Shown here in pieces: positions 35,955 to 44,833 of a DNA stretch of 64,000 bases (its first letter is position 1; each line of letters starts with the position of its first letter). The stretch covers positions 21,057 through 85,056 of the forward strand of contig CAJTPS010000014.1 of NCBI GenBank assembly GCA_910578555.1. Direction: 5' to 3'. The notes under the pieces are model-generated. The model did not search any database. It had not been told where the DNA came from and was given only the letters and a program-made list of their open reading frames with translations. Source of the stretch: an uncultured Lachnospiraceae bacterium. GTDB lineage: Bacteria; Bacillota; Clostridia; Lachnospirales; Lachnospiraceae. A program made the translations under genes and the position numbers.

Positions 35955-37280
35955 TTACTCCACATAATCCGACTTCACGTAAGCGGTTCTGCCATTATAC
36001 TTGATCTTCGTCCAGCCATCTGCCTGCTTCATGATGACTTCGAGTTTCTCGCCCACATATGCGGTTCCAAGCTTATCACCGCTCTCACTTGCCGAAGCAC
36101 GGACACGGACATTCTCCTTTACGGTCACGGTTCCTGTCGTCTCTATATCATTGTTGTCTGTCTGCTCCGGTTCTTCTTCGGGCTCCTCAGGCTCTTCATT
36201 ATTTTCTTCGGGCTGCTCCGCATCTGCCTGCATGGTCTCGGACGGTTCTAAATATTCACTCTTGATGTAGGCTTCTCCGCCCTCATAACTGATCTTGCTC
36301 CATCCGTTGCCCTTCTCTTCCAAAAGGTCAAATTCATCACCCACAGCCGCCTTGCCCAGCTTATCAGCTGTCTCACTATCCGACTTTCGGATGTTAACAA
36401 CATCTGTCGCCTTCACCTTCGTCACGACAAGCGCAGGCTCCTCCTGCTCCGGTTCGGAACCAGGCGTCTCGTCAGAAGGTTCCTCACCCTCTGCTGCCGC
36501 TTCTTCGCCATCCGCCGGCGTACTGCTGCCTTCCGCGCGGGCAAGTGCCTCACCGACATTCTTATCAATCTCTGTGTTCAGATCCAGAATAAAATCAGCC
36601 AGTGCCTCGTCCTCGGCAACCATGTCATTAAATGCCGCAGCAACCTTATTATTCAGATCGATCACATCATCCTGCAGATTGACCTCCCGGATATAGTTGA
36701 GCACGTTCTCATCTTCTTCTCCGTCTTCATTGAGGTAGTAATCTCCGTTCTCGTTCTTGCATACATAGTACGTGCGCATACCGGGAATCGGCTTATCATA
36801 ATCCGCAAATTTTACCTCCGTATAAACATAGGCGATGTATGTGTTCTCTTTCGGTCCGGTCTTTGTATAAACTTCCAATGTCGGATAGGATTCAACATAC
36901 TTGCTCGTCTCCTGCGCCTTAAGAATCTCCATCGCATCCAGATGATCCATCAGCCTGCTCATGGTATCGGTATCCCCCTCCACCATAGCCTCATAGTATA
37001 TGTTGAACAGCTCATTAATCTCCGGCACGGCATCCTGTACGAGCGGCACTTCCGGTATGTCGGTCATCGCATCCGATTCATCAAGTTCCTCTGCTGTTTC
37101 CACGCCTTCCTCTTCCGCAATTTTCTTCTTATTTGCATTAATCGCTATCGTAACTGTGACCGCTACACAGATCACTAATATAACAGGCATAATAATCTTG
37201 GAATATCGAAACAGCCAGTTCTTAAAGCTTTCCAGCTTGGCCTTGATAAAATCCGGTATATTATTATTGGATGTATTCAT
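35955..37280 (-). CDS. Membrane-anchored protein with two bacterial SH3 domains
   Basis: The ATG at 37280 follows AGGAAAGG and gives 441 residues. A short cytoplasmic start is followed by a membrane segment (IIMPVILVICVAVTVTIAI, about 32-50). The middle part (about 75-250) is acidic and may resemble an NTF2-like fold. Two SH3b domains follow (VVNIRKSDSETADKLGK near 290, VRVRASASESGDKLGTAYVG near 390), separated by a Glu/Pro-rich linker. SH3b domains usually bind cell wall peptides, so the protein probably faces the wall. Confidence 0.82.
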   Translation of the reverse strand: MNTSNNNIPDFIKAKLESFKNWLFRYSKIIMPVILVICVAVTVTIAINANKKKIAEEEGVETAEELDESDAMTDIPEVPLVQDAVPEINELFNIYYEAMVEGDTDTMSRLMDHLDAMEILKAQETSKYVESYPTLEVYTKTGPKENTYIAYVYTEVKFADYDKPIPGMRTYYVCKNENGDYYLNEDGEEDENVLNYIREVNLQDDVIDLNNKVAAAFNDMVAEDEALADFILDLNTEIDKNVGEALARAEGSSTPADGEEAAAEGEEPSDETPGSEPEQEEPALVVTKVKATDVVNIRKSDSETADKLGKAAVGDEFDLLEEKGNGWSKISYEGGEAYIKSEYLEPSETMQADAEQPEENNEEPEEPEEEPEQTDNNDIETTGTVTVKENVRVRASASESGDKLGTAYVGEKLEVIMKQADGWTKIKYNGRTAYVKSDYVE

Positions 37281-37369
37281 ATATAACAACCTTTCCTAAT
37301 CTCTGGTCAGCACGCGAAACTGTGCATCCCTTTTATATCATAGGACGCACTTTCCTATAATAGTACAAA

Positions 37370-37441
37370 TGCACCCGACAGGACTCGAACCTGCATCAAA
37401 GGCGTCGGAGGCCTACGTTTTATCCATTAGACTACGGGTGC
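37370..37441 (-). tRNA. tRNA-Arg (anticodon CCG)
   Basis: On the minus strand the acceptor GCACCCG pairs with CGGGTGC, the T arm GCAGG/CCTGT has the TTCGAGT loop, and the anticodon loop CTCCGAC gives CCG, read as arginine (CGG). The first anticodon-stem pair is T-T. CCA is not encoded. Confidence 0.93.
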
Positions 37442-37528
37442 CTGCTTGCATGCACAAAATTGTTACGATTTTGTTACATCGTGATTATAATAACACAAGC
37501 TGGCACCGTTGTCCAGTACACTAGTTAA

Positions 37529-38416
37529 TTAAACAATAATTTCCTCGATTTCCGCTTTTTTTCTGCTGTAACGGTACAGATGATACGACAGAATCTCCTC
37601 CGGCTCCACCTGTGTCGTGTTTACTTCCTCCACCATGCGGCGATAATCCTGATACTGCCCGGCCTTGTCGTCCGGCATAAGCAGCACTTCATGAACAGAG
37701 CTCGGCAAAACCAGCAGATCTGACTGCAGTTCCTCCGCCAGTTCCCTGATTTTATCCGAATAGAGCATAGCGGAGGCGCCATACAGCTTATCGCAGTTTG
37801 TCAGTACATACAACCGCACCTCTTCCATGTCTTCGATCCTGCCCCCTGTCATCTCCTCGACCAGGTTCTGCAGAGGAATAAGTATTTCCGGCTTACGCCG
37901 CCTCATATTACACTGGGCTGTCTGAAACAGTGTTTCAGCCGTCTGTCCCCACATATCCATATGATTATTATGAATCAGAATGGTGGCCTTTCCGATGATC
38001 TTCTCATCCACACCGTAATAAAACACCACCGCCAGATCATTCCATCTGAAATGCGGCACATCTGCGAGCAGCCTGCGATTCTTCTCATAGTTAATAACCT
38101 TATGAAATATTCTGTCTTTTACCGATGCAAATTCCTGAAAAGAATCCACATCAAAGTCAATATCCCGCACCTGTTCCCGGTAGAGTGTGATGATGCCGTC
38201 TGCCACTCCCGACAATGTGCCGCCCACGCAATATTGCCTGTAGGGTCCTTCCAGATAGATCGTGGGCGATACCCGGTCCGATTCCCTCATCATGATCACG
38301 CCAGTCAGCCGGACATCATTATTTTTTACAACATTGACAACCCTGATCTCATAGTCCTCTCCCATCTTATCTTTAAGCATGTTTACGATATCTTTTACAA
38401 ATTCTTTATAATCCAT
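37529..38416 (-). CDS. DUF5688 family protein
   Basis: The ATG at 38416 follows AGAGGA and gives 295 residues. The sequence contains VVKNNDVRLTGVIMMRESDR, PTIYLEGPYRQYCVGGTLSG and a C-terminal region with LYVLTNCDKLYGASAMLYSD. This matches a clostridial family annotated DUF5688, of unknown function and without membrane segments. It lies between tRNA-Arg and the efp terminator on the same strand. Confidence 0.75.
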   Translation of the reverse strand: MDYKEFVKDIVNMLKDKMGEDYEIRVVNVVKNNDVRLTGVIMMRESDRVSPTIYLEGPYRQYCVGGTLSGVADGIITLYREQVRDIDFDVDSFQEFASVKDRIFHKVINYEKNRRLLADVPHFRWNDLAVVFYYGVDEKIIGKATILIHNNHMDMWGQTAETLFQTAQCNMRRRKPEILIPLQNLVEEMTGGRIEDMEEVRLYVLTNCDKLYGASAMLYSDKIRELAEELQSDLLVLPSSVHEVLLMPDDKAGQYQDYRRMVEEVNTTQVEPEEILSYHLYRYSRKKAEIEEIIV

Positions 38417-38488
38417 TTTTCCTCTTTCCCATTCTCTCCGGACATAAAAAATCTGTACAAACCACCATTTACATTCCTGCACGGCAAA

Positions 38489-38520
38489 AAGACAATGGTC
38501 ACTCGCGCTTCCATTGTCTT
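38489..38520 (-). terminator. Terminator of efp
   Basis: A 10-bp stem AAGACAATGG/CCATTGTCTT (38489-38498 and 38511-38520) is followed by TTTTGCC on the minus strand, 30 bases after the efp stop. Confidence 0.85.
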
Positions 38521-38549
38521 ATAGGCTCTCAAAAACTATGCACTCTGTT

Positions 38550-39107
38550 TTATACTCTGGATAAATACTCGCCTGATCTGGTATCGATCTTAATAACCTC
38601 ACCCTGTTCTACGAACAGCGGAACCATAACCTTAGCGCCTGTCTCAACGATCGCGGGCTTAGTCGCTCCCGTCGCCGTATCACCCTTAAAGCCGGGCTCT
38701 GTGTCTGTGATTTCCAGTTCTACGAATAACGGCGGCTCGATTGCAAATACACTGCCGTTGTAAGAACAGATTTTAACCATTTCATTCTCTTTCACAAACT
38801 TCAACGCGTCGCCGACTGCTTCCGCATTCAACGCAATCTGATCATATGTCTCCGTATCCATGAAGTTGAACAGGTCACCGTCCGAGTATAAATACTGCAT
38901 ATCTTTTCTGTCAATACGTGCCTGAGGGCATTTCTCAGTAGGTCTGAAAGTCTTCTCAACCACGCCGCCGTTGATGATGTTCTTCAGCTTCGTTCTCACA
39001 AATGCCGCGCCTTTACCTGGCTTTACATGCTGGAACTCGATTATCTGATAAACATTGCCTTCAAACTCAATGGTAATACCGTTTCTGAAATCGCCTGCCG
39101 ATATCAT
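38550..39107 (-). CDS. efp: Translation elongation factor P
   Basis: The 185-residue protein has the full EF-P length and the three beta-barrel domains. The tip loop reads [20 protein letters not shown], with a conserved lysine in PGKG. The end RSGEYLSRV is typical. EF-P binds stalled ribosomes at proline runs. No lysine-modification genes (epmA/epmB) are in the window. AGGAGG precedes the start. It follows the aroQ-aroK-aroE genes on the same strand. Confidence 0.97.
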   Translation of the reverse strand: MISAGDFRNGITIEFEGNVYQIIEFQHVKPGKGAAFVRTKLKNIINGGVVEKTFRPTEKCPQARIDRKDMQYLYSDGDLFNFMDTETYDQIALNAEAVGDALKFVKENEMVKICSYNGSVFAIEPPLFVELEITDTEPGFKGDTATGATKPAIVETGAKVMVPLFVEQGEVIKIDTRSGEYLSRV

Positions 39108-39205
39108 AAAATAATCCTCCTAATTTTTCACAAGTATAATTCCTACTTAGTTTATACTATAAACTTTTTTTTTTCAACCTCTTTCCCAAAAAAAGACAAA
39201 AAGTT

Positions 39206-39646
39206 TTATTCCGCCGTCTTTCTTGAGAGAATATAATCAATCGCCGTCAGATATCCTTCAAGCCCTTCCCCGTAGATCTGCTTATCGCATGCGGGCGCCG
39301 TCACGGACACCTTGCGGAAGTCCTCCCGTTCCATAATATTGGAAATATGGATTTCCACTTTCGGAACCGTAACGCTTGCCAGCGCGTCGCGGATCGCATA
39401 ACTGTAATGCGTATAAGCGCCGGGATTAATGACGATCCCCTCCGTACCGTCGAAGTAAGAATCCTGTATCCGGTCTATGATCGCACCTTCGTGGTTACTT
39501 TGGAACACCTCTACGGTACAGCCCTCCTGCTGTCCTTTCTCCCCGATCATGTTCAGTAAATAGTCATAATCCTGCGTGCCATAGACACTCTTCTCCCGAA
39601 TACCCAGGAAATTAATATTCGGTCCGTTAATTACAAGCAGTTTCAT
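39206..39646 (-). CDS. aroQ: 3-dehydroquinate dehydratase, type II
   Basis: AGGAG precedes the ATG at 39646, giving 146 residues as usual for the dodecameric type II enzyme. Motifs: LVINGPNINFLGIREKSVYG with the catalytic Tyr, FQSNHEGAIIDRIQ, and INPGAYTHYSYAIRDAL with its His, then VEIHISNIMEREDFR. It converts 3-dehydroquinate to 3-dehydroshikimate. aroK and aroE lie just upstream on the same strand, giving three consecutive shikimate pathway enzymes. Confidence 0.96.
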   Translation of the reverse strand: MKLLVINGPNINFLGIREKSVYGTQDYDYLLNMIGEKGQQEGCTVEVFQSNHEGAIIDRIQDSYFDGTEGIVINPGAYTHYSYAIRDALASVTVPKVEIHISNIMEREDFRKVSVTAPACDKQIYGEGLEGYLTAIDYILSRKTAE

Positions 39647-39676
39647 CTCTCCTCCGTTTCTGCGCCGCCGCATAGC

Positions 39677-40189
39677 CTACGCCTGATCAGCCTGCGCCTC
39701 TATCTCATCTAAAATATGTTCAAAATCTTTGCCGTTCACATCTATCGTCACATCCGCAGCCGCCGCATAGCATCCGTCTCTTTCCGCCAGCATCCTGCTG
39801 ATCTTTCCCTGTGGATCGTCCCCCTGCAGAAGCGGTCTGGCCGTATCATGCTTCACCCTCTCATAGATTGTCTCCGCACTCGCCTTCAGATAGAATACCT
39901 GTCCTAACTTATGCAGCAGTCTCCTGTTTTCCTCCCGCAGAGGCAGCCCGCCGCCCACCGATATGATCCGGCATTCCTTACTCTGTAACAGCTTCCGCAG
40001 GCAGGACGTCTCCCTGTCCCTGAAATAACTTTCCCCGTCCGCCGCAAAAATATCGGATATGGTACGCTTTTCTTCCCGCTCAATCTCCTTGTCCGTGTCT
40101 ATGACCGGCCGCCGCAGCCGATAGGACAGCCGCAGTCCTACCGTGGTTTTTCCGGACCCCATAAACCCGATCAGTATCACATTCCGCAT
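39677..40189 (-). CDS. aroK: Shikimate kinase
   Basis: AAAGGAG lies 11 bases before the ATG at 40189, giving 170 residues. The P-loop GFMGSGKTTVGLRLSYRL, the shikimate-binding DTDKEIEREE, and the VGGGLPLREENRRLL motif are all present. It phosphorylates shikimate with ATP in the chorismate pathway. The start at 40228 would overlap the aroE stop and lacks a good ribosome site. Confidence 0.96.
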   Translation of the reverse strand: MRNVILIGFMGSGKTTVGLRLSYRLRRPVIDTDKEIEREEKRTISDIFAADGESYFRDRETSCLRKLLQSKECRIISVGGGLPLREENRRLLHKLGQVFYLKASAETIYERVKHDTARPLLQGDDPQGKISRMLAERDGCYAAAADVTIDVNGKDFEHILDEIEAQADQA

Positions 40190-40227
40190 GTTTTTATCTG
40201 CTCCTTTATCTGCTGTCTTCCACTCCA

Positions 40228-41091
40228 CTATACGAATTGTCCCTTAAGCCTCTCGTACACGACCTGTGCTTCCTCCTCCGATATTTTCACGTCATTCCAC
40301 AGTTCGTAAGCAATGATTCCCTGATAGAGAAGCATTTTAAGCCCGTTATATGCCTGTCCGCCGTGCGCTCTCGTAAGCTGCATGAACTTCGTCTCCCACG
40401 GACGGTAGATCAGATCAAACCCTGTACCCACTTTCTCATAAAAGGCGTCCTCCGTGATCACCGCCTCCTCCGCGTGAGGCGCCAGTCCCACGGAAGTTCC
40501 CTGAATCGTCAGATACTTCCCCTCCGGCAGCATCGTATAATTCTCCAGCGCCATCGGACAGATCACCTCACGACCCATCGCGCGGTTGACTTCCCCCGCA
40601 ACCGCCTGTGCTTTATCAAGCGTACGGTTGAGCATATAAACCTGCGCTGCTCCTTTGACGGCACACAGATAGGCTACCGCCCTGGCCGCGCCGCCTGCGC
40701 CTAACAGTATGACGGTCTCACCTGCAATGCTGATTCCCTCGCTGACCATCGCGCGGTAGAGCCCTTCCATATCCGTATTATACCCTTTATAACCGCCCGC
40801 AGTCCTCACCAGCGTGTTGACCGCGCCGATATTGCCTGCCAGCCCGTCGATCTCCTTAAGACACTCTATCACCGCGCTCTTATAGGGTACCGTCACATTC
40901 AGCCCCAACAGATTCAAGGCATCCGCACCGCTCACCGCCTGCGCCACCTGTCCCGCTTTTACCGGAAAAGGCACATAGACCAGATTATGTCCCAGTAATT
41001 CGGCCAGGGTATTATGTATCATCGGGGAAAGCGTATGCTCCACCGGATTGCCGATCAGACCACAAGTTCTCGTTTTACCGTTTATCTCCAT
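40228..41091 (-). CDS. aroE: Shikimate dehydrogenase
   Basis: The 287-residue protein begins at the ATG at 41091, which has GGAG 6 bases upstream; an ATG at 41103 is possible. Motifs: GLIGNPVEHTLSPMIHNTLA, the catalytic Lys in NVTVPYKSAV, and the NADP loop ILLGAGGAARAVAYL with the NRT signature. It reduces 3-dehydroshikimate to shikimate. It forms one unit with aroK and aroQ. Confidence 0.95.
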   Translation of the reverse strand: MEINGKTRTCGLIGNPVEHTLSPMIHNTLAELLGHNLVYVPFPVKAGQVAQAVSGADALNLLGLNVTVPYKSAVIECLKEIDGLAGNIGAVNTLVRTAGGYKGYNTDMEGLYRAMVSEGISIAGETVILLGAGGAARAVAYLCAVKGAAQVYMLNRTLDKAQAVAGEVNRAMGREVICPMALENYTMLPEGKYLTIQGTSVGLAPHAEEAVITEDAFYEKVGTGFDLIYRPWETKFMQLTRAHGGQAYNGLKMLLYQGIIAYELWNDVKISEEEAQVVYERLKGQFV

Positions 41092-41119
41092 CCTCTTCTC
41101 CATTCCCGCAATTTTCGCA

Positions 41120-41641
41120 CTATTTCAGTTCCGCATACCGCCCCTTCGAGCGTTTATAGAAGAACAATACGATCCATTCCAGTCTACGCTTCAGGACGAT
41201 CTGGATCTCTTCTTTCGGGTGAATCGGCTTCACCAGCCACGTTCTGATCCCGGCCTTCTTCGCGCCCCATACATCCGTAAAAAGCTGATCCCCCACAAAC
41301 ATCGTAGTCGCCGGCGTCGTTCCCATCAGTTCCATTGCCCTGACATAATTTCTCACAGACGGTTTTCCCGCCTTATAGATATAGCGCGAATGTACCTCAT
41401 CATTAAACATTTTGACCCGCGGCTCTTTATTGTTAGACAGCAGCATGCTGTCGAATCCGATCTCTCTAAGCCGCCCAAACAGCGCTATGCTTCTTGCATC
41501 CGCCGGCGCGCCGTGCGGTACAAGCGTATTGTCAATATCAAAGATCACTCCCCGGTAACCATTGCGGTATAATGCTTCATAATTGATCTCATATGCGGAA
41601 TCCAGATACTCATCCGGATAAAAACGCTCAAATAGTGTCAT
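41120..41641 (-). CDS. YqeG-family HAD phosphatase
   Basis: GGAGGAC lies before the ATG at 41641, giving 173 residues. The HAD motif I is GVIFDIDNTLVPHG, motif II LLSNN, and motif III with GDQLFTDVWGAKKAGI. YqeG proteins are cytoplasmic phosphatases; some members act on phosphatidylglycerophosphate, and the bacterial role is not settled. It is 28 bases from aroE and probably cotranscribed. Confidence 0.92.
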   Translation of the reverse strand: MTLFERFYPDEYLDSAYEINYEALYRNGYRGVIFDIDNTLVPHGAPADARSIALFGRLREIGFDSMLLSNNKEPRVKMFNDEVHSRYIYKAGKPSVRNYVRAMELMGTTPATTMFVGDQLFTDVWGAKKAGIRTWLVKPIHPKEEIQIVLKRRLEWIVLFFYKRSKGRYAELK

Positions 41642-41712
41642 CCGTCCTCCGTTCCTGAGCCGCACAAAGAACCGGCTCCCTGTCAGTTTAACTTTTCCTT
41701 ATCATAACAAAT

Positions 41713-41737
41713 CCCCTCGCAGATTTGCAAGGGGTTT
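41713..41737 (-). terminator. Terminator after the 42-residue small gene
   Basis: CCCCT and AGGGG (41713-41717 and 41730-41734), extended by an inner GCA/TGC pairing, form a hairpin directly after the small gene's stop. On the minus strand it is followed by ATTTGTTATG, so the T-run is weak. Confidence 0.6.
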
Positions 41738-41866
41738 CTAGTACTCCGGATTCTCGATGAAATATTGATAACTCTGTAAGACCTGATCTTTCTTCATATC
41801 CAGAATTGCCTTTAACACATCCGGATTATCCGAACTACTGTCCGCTCCGATATAATCAAAGATCAT
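41738..41866 (-). CDS. 42-residue small protein of unknown function
   Basis: This short gene starts at the ATG at 41866 with AGGTGGTG upstream and encodes MIFDYIGADSSSDNPDVLK, then AILDMKKDQVLQSYQYFIEN and a final PEY. It has a clear ribosome site and a hairpin right after the stop, so it looks like a real gene. The product is acidic with one predicted helix and no membrane segment. No family is recognised. Confidence 0.6.
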   Translation of the reverse strand: MIFDYIGADSSSDNPDVLKAILDMKKDQVLQSYQYFIENPEY

Positions 41867-41983
41867 TATCCACACCACCTTTCACCGTCTCTCTCTTTTA
41901 TGTCTGCTTCGCAGCCGCCTGTTTTCTTTTGCATTAATAATATCGGCATGATCCCGTTCCGGTTAACCCCGCCCGCGTACCGC

Positions 41984-42253
41984 TCACAGGTTCTTTACAA
42001 TCCTGTTATATCTCGCCGTAAAGAAAATCCGCACGATATTACAAATCAGCATCAGCAGAATATCCCACAGCAGAAAAACATATGCCTTGCCGATAAAAAC
42101 CGCATACCAAGCTGCATCTTCCCACAGCTTACCGCCTATGAAAAGAAATAAAACCATAAGCAGCGCAATCATCAGAAAAATCCACCGAAAAACATTGGCA
42201 ACCGTCATCGGCACACTGGCTTTTGCCACAATCTCTTTTTCCTGTTCCGTCAT
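41984..42253 (-). CDS. Small membrane protein of unknown function
   Basis: The 89-residue protein has two hydrophobic segments (about 24-42 and 52-75) with charged ends, MTEQEKEIVAKASVPMTVAN and RIFFTARYNRIVKNL. It lies 22 bases after nrdR in the same direction and likely shares its transcript. No family is recognised. Confidence 0.7.
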   Translation of the reverse strand: MTEQEKEIVAKASVPMTVANVFRWIFLMIALLMVLFLFIGGKLWEDAAWYAVFIGKAYVFLLWDILLMLICNIVRIFFTARYNRIVKNL

Positions 42254-42275
42254 GTCTTCACCCTGTTTCTTCCGC

Positions 42276-42728
42276 TTATTTATCCAGTACCTTCTTTAAC
42301 TCATCCATAAAGGTATTGATGTCCTTGAACTCCCGATATACAGAAGCAAACCTGACATAAGCTACCGCCTCTAAGTCTTTCAGCTTGTTCATAACGATCT
42401 CGCCGATCACCTGACTCGGTATCTCCTTCTCCTCCATATTGAAAACTTCCGTCTCCACTTCGTCCACAAGCTGGTTGATCTGCGCCGCGCTGATCGGCCG
42501 CTTATGACATGCACGCAAAACGCCCGCCTCGATCTTCGACCTGTCGTAAGTCTCCCTGTTGTTATCCTTCTTGATGATGATGAGCGGGATTGTTTCTACT
42601 TTCTCGTAAGTTGTAAAGCGTTTGTCACACTCATCACAGACACGTCTCCTCCGAATGGAATTATTATCCTCGGCAGGCCTGCTGTCGATTACTCTGGTAT
42701 TTTCATGACCGCAAAAAGGGCATTTCAT
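42276..42728 (-). CDS. nrdR: Transcriptional repressor NrdR
   Basis: GGAGG lies 9 bases before the ATG at 42728, giving 150 residues. The zinc ribbon MKCPFCGHENTRVIDSRPA with CDECDKRFTTYE and the ATP-cone (ETIPLIIIKKDNNRETYDRS) are complete. NrdR represses ribonucleotide reductase genes when dATP is high. A consensus promoter and a palindrome lie upstream. No nrd genes are in the window. Confidence 0.97.
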   Translation of the reverse strand: MKCPFCGHENTRVIDSRPAEDNNSIRRRRVCDECDKRFTTYEKVETIPLIIIKKDNNRETYDRSKIEAGVLRACHKRPISAAQINQLVDEVETEVFNMEEKEIPSQVIGEIVMNKLKDLEAVAYVRFASVYREFKDINTFMDELKKVLDK

Positions 42729-42771
42729 CAAGAATTTCCTCCTCAGTATCGTTGTTTTGTTTTGAATAACG

Positions 42772-42828
42772 TGTAGTTTAACTACAACAGTTCATATTGA
42801 TTATAGGCGATATTACCAATTATGTCAA
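42772..42828 (-). promoter_or_regulatory. Consensus promoter and palindrome upstream of nrdR
   Basis: On the minus strand TTGACA (42823-42828) and TATAAT (42800-42805) are exactly 17 bases apart. A 7-bp inverted repeat TGTAGTT-t-AACTACA (42772-42786) lies just after the start point, before the ribosome site. It does not match the known NrdR box well, so the binding factor is unknown. Confidence 0.85.
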
Positions 42829-42843
42829 CTATTTTATGGAAAC

Positions 42844-43080
42844 CTACACGCAGATATCCACGATAATAATATCCGGTCCGATCTGCTTGATATCCTTATA
42901 GCGTATGACGTAACTCGTGTCACTTCCGCCGAACAGACCGCACCATTTATTTTCTCCCGGAATGATCAGCTTAAAGATCTGCCCGGTGCATTCGTCAAAC
43001 TCAAAGTCACACACCTTACCCAGTTTCTGACAGTTTTTCAGGTTGATCACTTCTTTTTTCTTAAATTCAGAAAATAACAT
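42844..43080 (-). CDS. YlmC/YmxH-family sporulation protein
   Basis: GGAGGGG precedes the ATG at 43080, giving 78 residues. The sequence LFSEFKKKEVINLKNCQKLG and IRYKDIKQIGPDIIIVD match the PRC-barrel-like YlmC/YmxH family, found near sigG in spore formers. Its role in sporulation is not defined. The promoter of nrdR lies in its downstream gap, so nrdR is separately controlled. Confidence 0.9.
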   Translation of the reverse strand: MLFSEFKKKEVINLKNCQKLGKVCDFEFDECTGQIFKLIIPGENKWCGLFGGSDTSYVIRYKDIKQIGPDIIIVDICV

Positions 43081-43181
43081 AGGAACCCCTCCGGGCTTTT
43101 TATTATTAAATGCATCTGCCCGCAAAAAGGTTCCTGTGCTGTGTATCTTCTTAAAACTATTTATAACAGTTCACGCTTATA

Positions 43182-44390
43182 CTATTCCTGTATAAGCTGT
43201 TCCTCAATATATTCCACGTCCGACGAAGCGCTTTCCTTCACGTCCGACGAAATGATTTCGACATACTCGTAGAACACATATCCCGACGTACCGTTTTCCA
43301 GACGAATCTCATACCACTGCCCGTCCTCTGTCGTACCGTAGCAGGGGAGCACATCCCCTTCCCGCACTTTTCCTAAAATTTCTGTTCCGCTGGTACTGGG
43401 TTGATTACGCACATTCACTTCTCTTCCTGTCACTATAATCTGGTACGTACCGTTCCCGTTCCCGTCTGCTATGGACTGGTCTCCCGTCTCATCTGTCTCA
43501 CCTGTCTCACCTGTCTCATCCATCTCCTGCGGTTTCTCCTCTTCTCCGTCGTCCTCATCCACCGCTGTATCGTCCTCCTGTACTTCCGCTTCCTTCTCAT
43601 AATCCCTGGGCGCATGCTGCCTGTACAGGCGGTATCCCAGAAAGGCTACGACAATGAGAAGCACACAGCCCACTACCACTGTCATAATGGTGATGAAATC
43701 GATCCCTTCCTCATCATCCTCATCCCAGTCCTCGTCGTCTTCCCAGTCCTCATCTTCCCAGTCATCCTCGCGGTAATCGATCCGCTTCCTGCGTGGCGGT
43801 TCCGGAACGGAGGACCGTCTTCCGGAAGGCGGTGGTGCCGGTCTTTTCCCCGGAGCAGCCTTTCCGGACGCAGGACTGTGTCCCGGCGCGCTCTTTGCCG
43901 ATGTGCTCCGTCCCGATGCGCTTTTAGATGGTGCACTCTTAGAAGGTGCAGTCCGTTCCGGCGCACTTTTGGGGGATGCACTCCTGGAAGCAGCTGTATG
44001 ATCTGCCGTTTTTTTCGGTGCTGCACTCTTAGGAGCCGGCGCGTGCTCCGTCTTGCTTCTCGAAGAAGCAGTGCTTCTCTCCGGTCTGCCCTCTGCAGGC
44101 GTTGTCCTGCGGGGTTCTCTGTCAACGCTTCGCCCGGCCTTAATCTCTGCCGCTGTCTCCGAAAGAATATTCTGTTCGATCGCGGCAATCGGAATATCTT
44201 CCATCTTCTCCTCTGCCCTCTGTCCGTTACCGCCCTCTACAAGTCTTCCGCACTTATGACAGAATTTCGTTCCCTCCCGCAGCACAACGCCGCATTCAGG
44301 ACATCGCTTCTCTTTTATTACTCTGGTACCGCACTTCGGACAGAATTGATCTGTGTCCATCAATCCGGCACCACATTCCTTACATACCAT
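43182..44390 (-). CDS. Zinc-ribbon, membrane-anchored SH3-domain protein
   Basis: The 402-residue protein starts with zinc ribbons (MVCKECGAGLMDTDQFCPKC, RCPECGVVLREGTKFCHKCG), then a low-complexity Ser/Ala/Pro/Lys linker (about 85-205) with repeats like SAPKSA, an acidic patch, a membrane segment near residues 230-250 (FITIMTVVVGCVLLIVVAFL), a second acidic linker with short GETGETDETG repeats, and an SH3b domain at about 318-380 (VNVRNQPSTSGTEILGKV). The N-terminus is cytoplasmic and the SH3 domain faces the wall. The linker repeats suggest replication slippage. Function is unknown. Confidence 0.8.
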   Translation of the reverse strand: MVCKECGAGLMDTDQFCPKCGTRVIKEKRCPECGVVLREGTKFCHKCGRLVEGGNGQRAEEKMEDIPIAAIEQNILSETAAEIKAGRSVDREPRRTTPAEGRPERSTASSRSKTEHAPAPKSAAPKKTADHTAASRSASPKSAPERTAPSKSAPSKSASGRSTSAKSAPGHSPASGKAAPGKRPAPPPSGRRSSVPEPPRRKRIDYREDDWEDEDWEDDEDWDEDDEEGIDFITIMTVVVGCVLLIVVAFLGYRLYRQHAPRDYEKEAEVQEDDTAVDEDDGEEEKPQEMDETGETGETDETGDQSIADGNGNGTYQIIVTGREVNVRNQPSTSGTEILGKVREGDVLPCYGTTEDGQWYEIRLENGTSGYVFYEYVEIISSDVKESASSDVEYIEEQLIQE

Positions 44391-44549
44391 GCGTGTCTCA
44401 CCTCGTCTTATTTCATACTAATCTTCTTAAATGTTCACCTCTATTAATGTACCAAAAAACTCTCTTTTTGTAAAACAATATACAAAGATTTTTTCCTGAA
44501 AATTCATGAATAATTCCGGGTGATTGGCACATCCTTAAAGTGAAGTAAA

Positions 44550-44793
44550 TTCCTTCGGAATTAACTTCGCGAGATTTGCTTCGCAAACTCGGAAAAGCTG
44601 CCAGATTCAATTCCTTCGGAATTAACTTCGCGAGATTTGCTTCGCAAACTCGGAAAAGCTGCCAGATTCAATTCCTTCGGAATTAACTTCGCGAGATTTG
44701 CTTCGCAAACTCGGAAAAGCTGCCAGATTCAATTCCTTCGGAATTAACAAATCGAACTGTGTTCGATTGCGGGATTTGCTTCGCAAACTCAAA
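44550..44793. repeat. 61-bp tandem repeat array upstream of sigG
   Basis: Repeats begin at 44550, 44611, 44672 and 44733, exactly 61 bases apart. The first three units are essentially identical; the last is altered and carries an extra hairpin AATCGAAC/GTTCGATT near 44750-44768. Each unit has hairpin AATTCC-ttc-GGAATT and a stem around TTTGC-ttc-GCAAA. There are no unique spacers, so it is not CRISPR. It fills the divergent gap between the zinc-ribbon gene and sigG and lies where the sigG promoter should be. Confidence 0.9.
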
Positions 44794-44833
44794 GAAGCAG
44801 ATCAGTACAATAACAGGAAAGGGTGGGTATGAT

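Noticed and set aside
43401..44447. 348-residue plus-strand reading frame
   Set aside because: It is antisense to the low-complexity linker of the zinc-ribbon/SH3 protein; the Arg/Cys-rich product is a by-product of that repeat.
44550..44793. Possible CRISPR array
   Set aside because: The units are contiguous tandem copies without unique spacers, and no cas genes are present.
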